In this document: in pieces, positions 54,949-64,000 of the stretch
How positions within the stretch are numbered: position 1 is the stretch's first letter
Layout of the letters: every line of letters starts with the position of its first letter
The notes under the pieces: model-generated
Databases searched by the model: none
Seen by the model: the letters and a program-made list of their open reading frames with translations, nothing else
What the model was told of the DNA's origin: nothing
Assembly: GCA_002811645.1 (NCBI GenBank)
Contig: PDIP01000032.1
Span: 77,806-141,805, forward strand
Reading direction: 5' to 3'
Source of the DNA: Corallochytrium limacisporum
Lineage: Eukaryota > Opisthokonta
Length of the DNA stretch: 64,000 nt
Position numbers and translations under genes: made by a program

Positions 54949-56835
54949 CTACAAACGAACCTTGCCATCCTGGATGTCGTTCATGGCGGACTTGTCAATG
55001 GGCAAATAGGTTTTTGCCTTGCCAGAACGGAAGTACACCTGGCCCTCTCCACACTTGGCGGGGTCGAATGAGTCACGCTGCAGATCGACCTTGCGGTGTT
55101 TGAAGGTACCCGTAGTGTCCATGCTCTTCAGCACGCGCATGAAAGCGGGACGAGCGTAGACGGGCAGGCCTTCACCGGTGTGGTAGAAGTCCTTGAGGTC
55201 CAGCTCGAAGCCCTCCTTGACAGCAATGGCAGCCATACCGGCCTTGCCATCGTGGTTTGGCACCGGAACACCGTAGACGTTGCACTCGTAGACCCAGGGA
55301 AGGTGGCCAAATGCGTGGGCGACCTCCGTGGTGGCGACGTTCTCACCCTTCCAGCGGAAAGTGTCGCCAACGCGATCCATGAAGTAGTAGAATCCATGCT
55401 TGTCGAAGCACAGGATATCTCCAGTTGCGAAGTACTGGTCACCCTGGGCGAAACAGTCGTGGAGGATCTTCTTTTCTGAGGCGTTCTTGTTGCCAACGTA
55501 ACCGTCATAGTTGGACTGTCCACCAATCTTGCGGATCTCCACAACCATCTGGCCAGGCTCTTCGGGTCCACAGGGGATACAGCGGCCAGTCTTTGGATCC
55601 CGGATCACCTCCTCGTTCTCCATGTCAAACTTGACAATCTTGACCGTGTACAGACTGCGCAGCAGAGGGGGCACCCAACCCACCGCACCGCTGAATCCGT
55701 ACTCATCCATGGTGTTCATCAAACCACCGGCACCCTCGGTGGCGGCGTACAGCTCACCAATCTGATTAATGTTGTAGCGGTTCTTGAAGCGATCCCACAC
55801 ATCGGGACGCATGCCATTTCCAAAGGCAAGACGCAGAGGGTTCTCACCGTCGTCGGTCTTCTCAGGAGAGGCAAGCAGGTACCGGCAGATCTCGCCAATG
55901 TACTGGAAGCAGGTGGCGTTGGTGCTGCGGACATCGTCCAAGAACTTGGAGGCACTAAACTTGCGGCGAAGAGAAATGGTCGCACCCAGGTAGATCATGC
56001 AGCCAATTCCAACAATGCCCGCGGCAGAGTGGTACAGGGGCATGACCTGGTAGACCACATCGTTTTCAGTGATGCCGTAGGCTGTGGCCAGAAGATAACC
56101 ACCGGTGCAGTAGCGATTGTTGCGGATCAGACCTGCCTTGGGGTAGCCCGTGGTGCCCGAAGTGTAAATGTACATGAGAGGAGTGCCCATGCTAATCTGA
56201 GCCTTCTCGTTGGGGGTGAGGTTGGAAGGGTCCATGGAGTCGACCTCAGAGTCAATAGAGGCGAAAGGAATGTCCTTGACGGCGTCAGTACCAGCGTAGG
56301 CCTCCTCGAGCACAAAGACCTTGTCGTCGGACAGGGGCTTGTCCTCGTCGTTCAGGGCGGCATAGGCCATGGCCTGCTTCGGGGTAGAGATCAGGAGCTT
56401 GCCGTTGGCAATGCGGACGCAATGAGCCAGAGGATCGCCAGTCAGGTTTGTGTTAATACAGGCGGTGCAGACACCAAGGTTAGCCATACCGAGCCAGAAG
56501 CAGATGAACTCGACACTGTTTTCAGCGTTCAGCACGACGATATCGCCCTTCTGCAAGTTCTTACTCTTTCCCCAGCGGGACCACTGGTTAACCCGACCCT
56601 GGATCTGAGCCCAGGTGTACTGGCGCTCCTCAAAGACGACAGCGATCTCATTCTTGCGGGCAGCAGCCTGGCGCTCAAAGGTGCGGATGGGGGTGTTGAC
56701 ATCACCAGGGCGCAAGAGACGAGCCAACTTGATGCCGAGGCCTACAAAGTGAAACAGGCCCTTAGTATGTGCCCAGTAGCTCAGGGACTTGTCACGATTG
56801 TCAAGCAGAGCCTTGGGGAGTTCTGAGTCAGTCAT
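54949..56835 (-). CDS. Very-long-chain acyl-CoA synthetase / fatty acid transport protein (FATP/Fat1 family)
   Basis: 628 aa, single exon. A hydrophobic N-terminal segment near residues 27-42 may bind the membrane. The AMP-binding P-loop is YTSGTTGYPKAG at 224-235. The FATP-type motif follows in the C-terminal third: YFATGDILCFDKHGFYYFMDRVGDTFRWKGENVATTEV. The catalytic-lysine region is near the C-terminus (TGTFKHRKVDLQRDSFDP). It activates long and very-long-chain fatty acids to acyl-CoA and couples this to uptake, at the ER, plasma membrane or peroxisome. Length equals animal FATP and yeast Fat1. The last residues (GKVRL) show a weak PTS1-like end at best. The tRNA lies 243 nt past the stop. 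Confidence 0.93.
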   Translation of the reverse strand: MTDSELPKALLDNRDKSLSYWAHTKGLFHFVGLGIKLARLLRPGDVNTPIRTFERQAAARKNEIAVVFEERQYTWAQIQGRVNQWSRWGKSKNLQKGDIVVLNAENSVEFICFWLGMANLGVCTACINTNLTGDPLAHCVRIANGKLLISTPKQAMAYAALNDEDKPLSDDKVFVLEEAYAGTDAVKDIPFASIDSEVDSMDPSNLTPNEKAQISMGTPLMYIYTSGTTGYPKAGLIRNNRYCTGGYLLATAYGITENDVVYQVMPLYHSAAGIVGIGCMIYLGATISLRRKFSASKFLDDVRSTNATCFQYIGEICRYLLASPEKTDDGENPLRLAFGNGMRPDVWDRFKNRYNINQIGELYAATEGAGGLMNTMDEYGFSGAVGWVPPLLRSLYTVKIVKFDMENEEVIRDPKTGRCIPCGPEEPGQMVVEIRKIGGQSNYDGYVGNKNASEKKILHDCFAQGDQYFATGDILCFDKHGFYYFMDRVGDTFRWKGENVATTEVAHAFGHLPWVYECNVYGVPVPNHDGKAGMAAIAVKEGFELDLKDFYHTGEGLPVYARPAFMRVLKSMDTTGTFKHRKVDLQRDSFDPAKCGEGQVYFRSGKAKTYLPIDKSAMNDIQDGKVRL

Positions 56836-57181
56836 ATTTGTGAATGTCTATTTGGTACTTTCCAACGACTACAACGTTCGTCTTGATATTTCACCAAGGG
56901 TCGCGGTCGAAGACTGCTGTTGACAGTCTCAAGTACCTGTCAAGATCCCTCGGCAAGTGTTCATTCTTTGCAGCGTAAAGAAACCACCCTCAGAAACATA
57001 AGAGAGCACCTTCAGTTGGCTGTCCGTCGGTCATGCCCGCCACTCCTCCTTCAGTCTGCTACCGCATCCGCAGCCACAGTCAAGTCAAGTCATCTATGGT
57101 TCTGCAGACAAGCCAGGTTGTATTCTGTCGTGCGATGTGGCACGCCCACCCGCTGTGGAGAATACAGACACCGGTCTCTGC

Positions 57182-57200
57182 CTCTCTCTCTCTCTCTCTC
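57182..57200. repeat. (CT)n microsatellite
   Basis: About nine CT units, about 350 nt upstream of the FATP-family start. Confidence 0.9.
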
Positions 57201-58176
57201 GCTCTATCTCTATCTTCCGTGCCACCCGTTTTGAGACTGCGGCTTGAGACTGCTGTGTAGAAGCACAACGAGGAACGAAAAACCCTGTCATCGGGGGAGC
57301 TCACCTGGCCAATTCGTCCAGTATTGAGATACGCGGATGCAAGGGACACGGATCGCAGGTGTGAGGGTAGGCGTGTTTTGCTTCGCATATCCAGTCGGCC
57401 TGTACGGCCATAAAAAATTCGCTTGCCTTCGAGATGTTGCAAACAGCCAGCCATTCACGCAGCATTCTAAGTGGGAGTCTTGACTATGGAGATTGGAAAA
57501 AGAACCTCGCACGTCTAGTTTCAAATGTTCTTTTGGTTTGCGATGGCAACTTTCTTCATCATCGGTGTCGACAAATGGGACAGGCAATAGGACGAATAAC
57601 AACGGCACAAAATCAACACTTGCCATAGCAGACTCGCAACGGAGCGTTGGGGGGGGGGTGAGAGGAGGCGGGGAGCCTTATCCATAATTTACCACCGGAA
57701 CCTCGTCGGATGCTCACTTGGTGGCATTAAGAGCATGAGCCTTTACACGTCTACGCACTAGTACCGGAAACAAAAATAGGCCATAACTAGTCGCTCAGAC
57801 CAGGTGAGAGCCAGCTTGCTCTTGAACCTAAGATGCGTTTGTAACGACATGTTTGCTGCAAAAACAACAAACCAGGTAGGTGGCCCAACTGCTGTTGATT
57901 GACTGATGGGTGCGATGGTGATCTATGTTTACTCCTATGTTAAGAACTGCCCCCAAACGGGTGCGTCGTCGGCTCTCTCTCACTCTCTCACTCTCTCTGT
58001 GTCTCTCGGCGAAGATAAACGTCCTACTCTTGTCCAATGTAAGCCATTTGCCTACATGCAAACAAGAGTATCTGCATGGGCCCGTGTGCTCTATCTCCGC
58101 CGGATGAGTGATGGGTTTTGCAGGACCTAATCAGATGATATACCTGGAACGGGTACATGGAGATAAATGTATGGCT

Positions 58177-58272
58177 TAGTTTATGTATGGCTCAGCGGGG
58201 GAGTGGTTTGCAAGATATGGCAGGGCATACATTACCTAGTTTGTGTGAGGATCAGCGGAGGAGTGGTGTGCA
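58177..58272. repeat. Imperfect 36-nt direct repeat, 60-nt period
   Basis: Positions 58177-58212 and 58237-58272 align without gaps at 30 of 36 bases (core agcgg.ggagtggt.tgca). This looks like an old tandem duplication; the 24 nt between the copies and after the second show no clear match. Confidence 0.7.
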
Positions 58273-61200
58273 TGCCTGGACCTGCCAGACTGCGCAAAGT
58301 CGTTTCCGTCCTTCCTTGAAAGACGAATGTGCGTCATGGGCAGACGGACCGCCGGACCTGCCATGCACAAGACAGCGGCAGCGAGTGATTTCCAGTGCTT
58401 GTCGAAGCTATGTATGAAAGTGTGGGCATGATTCTGAGAGTCAATGTTGGACGACACAAGGTCTGAGGTAAAACGGGAGCGTAGCTCTGGGAGTTCAGAA
58501 CCAGCGGCTCAGGGCAGTACTGAGTCTGCCTGAAATTAGTACCTACTGCCGCTCCCTTTTACTCTTGTAACCTGCCACCTGCCGACTCACGCCACGTAGC
58601 CGTTCACGCCGTACCTTTCAACTCCGCACCTCTCCGCCAGGCCCATCCCATACTAAATGTATACCAAGTTTTACTCCACTTCCCACTGGTGGTGCTGTAG
58701 CGCAACTGTTGTGCTACCGTGAGGCTCAGCATTTATGTTTAATGCATTATTGTTCGAAATTGATGAATCGCTCTTCAACTTTTGCATATACGCTGTCGAA
58801 GCGTGCGTGGAACTCATTTAAATTCAATAAATGAGATTTTCAGCTATTGGTACTTCCACCGTGTCTCGCATACTCAATCTATTGAACAAGAAATTCCCCT
58901 ATGACGGACGAGAGCTGATTGGCTACAGCTACCAAGTATTCAAGAGTTCTCATAATGGGGCGCGGTACTGGCTTTGAACGTTCTGCTCCGAAGCAAACCG
59001 TACAAATCATTTCGTTCACTCAGAACTCCTCTCTAGGACATGCCTCTTTCTCCGTAGAATGTCATGCTCTGGTACAATCTCTGAGTGTTGAACTTCGATG
59101 TTTGTGGCAGATGCTCATACAGACTGCTGCGCCTTTGTACTCAATGTGCTGTCCTGGAGGTGTTCAACAGAGAGTACCGCATTGTTGCAGCGCGCCATGT
59201 GATTTTGGCGTGTCGCATGCGTTCCCGTTTGCTAGGTTTCTCTGTTTCAAGCTGCCGAACACTGAAGTCGATCTCCGCTCATTCTTGGCCGATGAGCATC
59301 CACAGCAATCGGGAGGCGACAGATTGAGAAGACAAGAACCCCACTCAAGGCACAGGCAGCCCACAGGTATGTCATGGTCCCGTCCAAGAATTCCATGATA
59401 AACCGCGTACCCGTACACCGAGTAATGGAGCGCAGACATAGAAGCATTTGTATAGAAATCACAGGCGCATGTTCACACTTTTTGTTTGCCAGTGCGTCAG
59501 TCATCCGAGAATCCGCCCCGGTTGGACAATGTAACAGTCTGCCAAACAGTTAAGGAAGAGCCCCGAACCAATGCATCCAAAAATACAACCTTTCTCTCCA
59601 ATCTCACTTGCGTAAAGGGAATCCCGTCCCTTCTGCGACACGCATGTGTGGAGCATGGATAGCGCACAGATATAGAACCACATGTCCATCACCGTTTTGT
59701 TCGACCCATACATTCGCTATCATAACCCCTACGTCACTGTCGTACCCTGTCTATAGACTTAGTACTTACCCAAGACAAGTAATCAGACAGTGCATCATCT
59801 TCGTCGGCTATGATTGGCCGAACTGTCCACGTTTGGAGGACTGTGAACTATGCACCAAAGGCCCCATGTGCCTATCGTTACTCTCGACTCTTGAATCTCA
59901 TAGTTGTGGACAGGCTCTGTCAATCGTGGCAAGTGATCGAAACTTCTAAAGTAGACTTCCGTACTTAACATACGAGAGATTTCTTGGCAGATCGATGCGA
60001 CTTCTCCTCTGCTGTCGCTTTGTCTTCTCGCTACCAATGCCTGCGGACCAAATCAACCACATCATCAGTGCCACATCAAGTCAGATGAAATAGGTAGAGG
60101 ATTAACATCGACAAGTGAACCCTTCCCCTACTCAATAGCCCTAACAGTCCTGTCCGGTGCTCAGTCCCTGACGCAAAACATGAATTCTTCGTACCAGTAT
60201 TTTCATTTGCAAAGATTTCTCCTCACCACCCCTAGGATGCCCATGCGCCTTATCACCACTTTTTGATACCAATTGCATCTCGGCGACGAAAACTTGCAAT
60301 ATGTTTAGTATAAGAAATCTGTAATTGTGGTAGCAGTGTGTGAAGTGTGTAACAGCGTTGATAAGCCGCGAGAGCCCAGTGCCCGCCCTTGTTCCGAGTT
60401 TCCTCGAGCTGTTTTCGATATCCCGTTGGATTCCATTTATTGTCATAGTAAAGCTACGAACTACTTTTTGTTCTTATAGAAGAACTCGCAAAAATCTCTC
60501 CGCAGCTCATAAGGGAAAGGATAGAAAGTTTTGAGCAATGGACATTGCAAGAGTTCCTCAACACTTACTCATAGTGTTTTTCTTTCTTTGCGATGATGCC
60601 GCATAGACTGCGCATCCCCTGCATTGTGGTATCGGGTAGATGGCAGGCATCGTTTCTCTGTCTGCACATATGACAACCGCATTTGTAGCGTACTGCGGTA
60701 TTGTTCACTATCTTTCAATCCGCCACACGTCCGCACCAAGTCACAGATGCCTGATGTTGGTGGTTCATTAATCACTTAGAGCAGGAACACAGAATTTCAC
60801 TCTCGGTAGGCCCCCAGCCCCTGCCGATGTCAGGGCTGCGTATCCGCTCTTTCTGTCTGCCCCGCGAAGAAGAAGCTCCGCATCAAGCACACAGGTACTT
60901 CAGCGCCTATGACGGCACATGGAGCGGGGAATAACCAACAAGAATAAAGAAAAGAGCCCCGAGAAGTACCGAAGAATCATGCGCACAATGATTCTGTGGG
61001 ATCCTCCAGCGCAATGGAAACTGAGAGAATTGAAGGGGGGACAGCACGGGATCGATAAAAATTGGTGCAACTGCGCAGGTAGTGGCTGATCATACCCGCA
61101 GTTCTGGGCTGGTTTGTCACCTTGACGTTGCGTATCTTACAAGTCAGAGTAGTTGTGTTCAACGACGCTACGTCACTCGTGGACCCTCCCTAGCTCCCGA

Positions 61201-61906
61201 TAAAGAAGGCTAATGCCATTTTCCGCAGAACTCGTACTATATACATAATGTATAGGTAAAGATAACCTCCGGAGACGAAAATACTGAGCACGGGGAACGG
61301 GACGTTGAACTGGGAAGCGGGGCGCAGGTGGGCGGGGGTCGCGTGTATTGAGCCGATCTACTCTTCCAATTTTCTATGGGGATCTCCATTCCTTCGTTCT
61401 CTCTCCCTTCTTACCCAGGCTGTGGTACTGAATGTATTCAATAGAATCTCGTGGATCAATAAAACGATGAAAAAAGAATGTGGGCGCGTCGCAAATCACA
61501 TGAAAACCAGTTTGTGTACCAGAGGGGAATCAGAGCGTTCAGTGAAGACGAGTAGTTCCTGTTGGTCCGTTCCTGCGGATTTGTAGGTATACACACAACC
61601 GTTGTTCCACGTCAGAGTAAGGAAATGGTCAGCCTTGGCCCCTTGTTTTCTTGCTAGAATGACACCGTGCCCTGGCCTCTTCTCCCAGCTCTCGTCAGTG
61701 CATAGGTAATTGGGCAAGTGTGATTTATATAAAATATATGACATTTTTTTGGCCGAAGATCTAAACCTCGAGACAGCACGATCCCATATTTGGCGCCGAA
61801 ATTGTGCAAGCTGCGACCCTTCCATCCCATTCCACTTCCACGGAAAATCACATGACTCTTTGCGCCGCAGTGCTTGCACACACTAGACTATGTCAACCAA
61901 GTTCCC

Positions 61907-61923
61907 TGTGTGTGTGTGTGTGT
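61907..61923. repeat. (TG)n microsatellite
   Basis: About eight TG units, noncoding. Confidence 0.85.
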
Positions 61924-64000
61924 ACCAAAACCAAACCGAAGAATCCATACAAGAATAATCTAGCAGGTACTGCGGAGGAGTACCACGCGCATGCTGCGCT
62001 CACGGTCAGTGAGGAAACTGAGACCAACATGGACGCAGCGGCACACTACGAAGCTGCGTATGTATAGAGTTCTGCAACTACGGGTAAACCCCCTTATGCG
62101 CTCATGTCGGTGCCAAATTGGTCAAATAAAACCCCCGTAGTTGTGCTTGGATAAGACGACCATTACAGTTTCTGTCGAAGTGTCCCTACCAATTCCATTC
62201 TCGAGGAGGGTTTGCTGCTGGTTGTATTTTTTTCTCATCATCGTCAAACTAAAAACGGAGAGAGAAAGCCCCGAGGGGACTTTTTTCTTTGTGGTCCCAT
62301 GTGGTCTTGACCGATGTCGCAGAAGAGCAGTGGGAGGTCGTCTCGACTTTTTTATTTGCGATAGGACCGCAAGTGAACCAAACTGCGTCATTTTTGTACG
62401 ATACTGACAATAATTACAGTATATTTAGTACCAACTATCGTCGAAAGCATAGGATGATACAGTCGCCGTCGTGTCGCCGTGCAGCCTGCAGCCTCTGACT
62501 TTCTTTGCAGTCGAGGATATGCAGAAAAATCACTTCCATGAGTTCGGGCTTCCTCTCCGAAAATTGTTTCCAATAATAAATAAGTTGAGATCCTTTCGAC
62601 CAATATCTGTAAACCGCACTGACTGCGACGTGCGGGGGTGGTGTTGAACAGAATGAGAGGCGCCGACAGGCACGAGACAGTGTTGGTGTTGGTGTGCCAC
62701 ATATAATGCTTTGGAAATGGGGGGAGGGTGGTCGTAAAGAGGAGAGGATGCGTCAGGGGGAGGAGAGCGAGGAGGAGTAAGCCTTATTTCACTATAGAAC
62801 TGAGGGTCCTATAGTGCATGCACTGTCGAATGGTTGCTGTCGTTGAGATTACTGGAAACCTAAGTTCCCACCCATATCGCCCCCTTACACGACTCCAATC
62901 CAGTCACATAGAAATACCTAAACCTGGTAGCAGGTTCAAACGGGCAACAAGGTGTACCTAATCCAATATAAAAATAATGGACATTCGTCGGGCATTTAGT
63001 GACAGAGTATCAAGAAACGCCAGAAAGCTCTTTGTAAAAATTTTCTTTTTTTTTTTGGTGTTGCATTTGTACAGCACAGCGGTGAGAAAGGACACTTTCC
63101 TTGCACACAGTGGTGGCTGGTATGGGGTTAGTTGATGTAGGTCTATTCACTACTGAGCCTCCCCAAGAGAGAGCTCCCCCGCTCTTCTCATTGCGGTGCT
63201 GTCGCTCTGTATAGGCCCACCGCTGAGATCTATACTCCGGAAAACCGTCTGAGCCTGGGTATGATCTAGCCGTGGACGCTCGCACACAGAGAATCCGATA
63301 ACAACCTCTTGCCGAATTTTCATCCACAAAATGTGCATGTAAATAGTATAAACTTTGAGTTGTGTCTTTGCGCGTAGCCCTGCGGCCCTGTGAGACAATG
63401 GCTGTTCTTGATCGAGTGTGGGTGCGATAGGGATAAACTGGTCGAGCACAACCGGCGGAAGCAAAGGGGGTGGCGAGGGAGACTCCACCGACAAACGGTA
63501 GCATTCGTTGGAAAGCTTCTTATCAATAGTAAATGTACATAATCTTTGTCCACATTACCAAGGGACACAAGAAATTCGAGGTCCACATGCACGACCGCGA
63601 AGGAAAGTGAGTTGCCTGAAGCGTCGCTGAAGACACACGGAGAGAGGGGAAAGGGTGCTGCAGCCCTCTTGTCTGTTAAAGCATGTGGGAGACTTTCCGT
63701 CAGCAATACTCAGTATACGCGGCAAAGGCGCCCACAACGGACGGGGACTGTCGATATTGAAGACTGCGGACCGCCTGCAGCAGATACATTGGGAATTTCC
63801 TCCCTTCGGTTTGTTTTTGTTTGTTTGGTTGTGCGAGTACGATATGCCTTCGTCTTTGAAACAGGAATAACAAAATTGCCCATTTTCTACAGCATATCTA
63901 CTACCAAATCTCCCGTCCATGGCGTTAATCAACCATTCGCAACACACCCTCCGCCAAATAATCTCAAGATCTCCCTCCTTTGCATTGGCTTCCCCCCCCC

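Larger units (their letters stand above)
56836..64000. other. 7.2-kb region without a supportable gene
   Basis: From the FATP start to the window end. Frames are short and unlike known proteins. Features seen: a CT repeat (57182), an imperfect 36-nt duplication (58177/58237), a GT repeat (61907), and possible membrane-helix fragments on the minus strand near 59.3-60.0 kb. The last bases are a C run. The FATP promoter must lie near 56840-57100. Intron-rich genes cannot be excluded without transcript data. Confidence 0.5.

Noticed and set aside
56029-56826. 265-codon plus-strand frame
   Set aside because: Antisense to the FATP-family gene, which has all AMP-binding motifs.
63555-63947. 130-codon minus-strand frame with several Cys pairs
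   Set aside because: Cys spacing fits no zinc-finger class and the composition shifts midway; most likely chance.

Overview
The window is nuclear DNA of an intron-poor eukaryote, most probably an early-diverging fungus or another unicellular opisthokont. The inference rests on several things. The introns are few and short, with yeast-like signals (GTAAGT donors, a TACTAAC branch site). Glutamate 5-kinase stands alone and is not fused into an animal/plant-type P5C synthase. There is a fused PabA-PabB aminodeoxychorismate synthase and a biosynthetic threonine deaminase, both absent from animals. A Gyp1/TBC1D22 GAP and a Fat1/FATP acyl-CoA synthetase are also present. One protein has the complete Mondo/ChREBP architecture, best known from animals. 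The species cannot be named from the sequence.

Layout. 1-4.6 kb: the 5' part of a PrpF-family isomerase gene (cut by the window edge) and a Mondo-like bHLH-zip factor, both minus; then an intergenic stretch with an assembly gap bounded by a 23-nt direct repeat. 6.6-9.1 kb: a convergent pair, diphthamide enzyme DPH2 (+) and SRP receptor beta (-). 9.1-13.3 kb: no convincing gene; simple repeats and G/C homopolymers. 13.3-18.9 kb: a kelch-ectodomain/transmembrane/pseudokinase receptor-like protein and an F-box protein with an At4g00755-like domain and a helical C-terminus, both plus. 19.5-20.6 kb: glutamate 5-kinase (-). 20.7-26.1 kb: no recognisable gene. 26.1-33.6 kb: an unidentified two-exon gene (+), an ASTE1/Asteroid-type XPG-fold protein (-), a BtrH-like protein (-) and mitochondrial threonine deaminase (-). 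36.1-41.9 kb: aminodeoxychorismate synthase, a small DUF4870-like membrane protein and a two-exon FAD monooxygenase, all plus. 41.9-49.8 kb: a small unidentified ORF (-), TBC1D22-like RabGAP (+), two-exon SmG (-), mitochondrial uS7m (+) and a SERCA calcium pump with a KKxx C-terminus (-). 52.7-56.8 kb: a small split membrane protein (+), a RING+PHD protein (-), tRNA-Thr(AGT) (-) and a FATP acyl-CoA synthetase (-). 56.8-64 kb: no gene I can support.

The genes are mostly unrelated housekeeping functions: diphthamide synthesis, secretion and ER calcium, Pro/Ile/folate precursor synthesis, splicing, mitochondrial translation and lipid activation. There is no sign of an operon or biosynthetic cluster. 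The most unusual items are the Mondo-type factor, the kelch receptor pseudokinase, the BtrH-like protein, the F-box/solenoid protein and the unidentified gene next to ASTE1. All functions are inferred by reading translated sequence; no database search was run.
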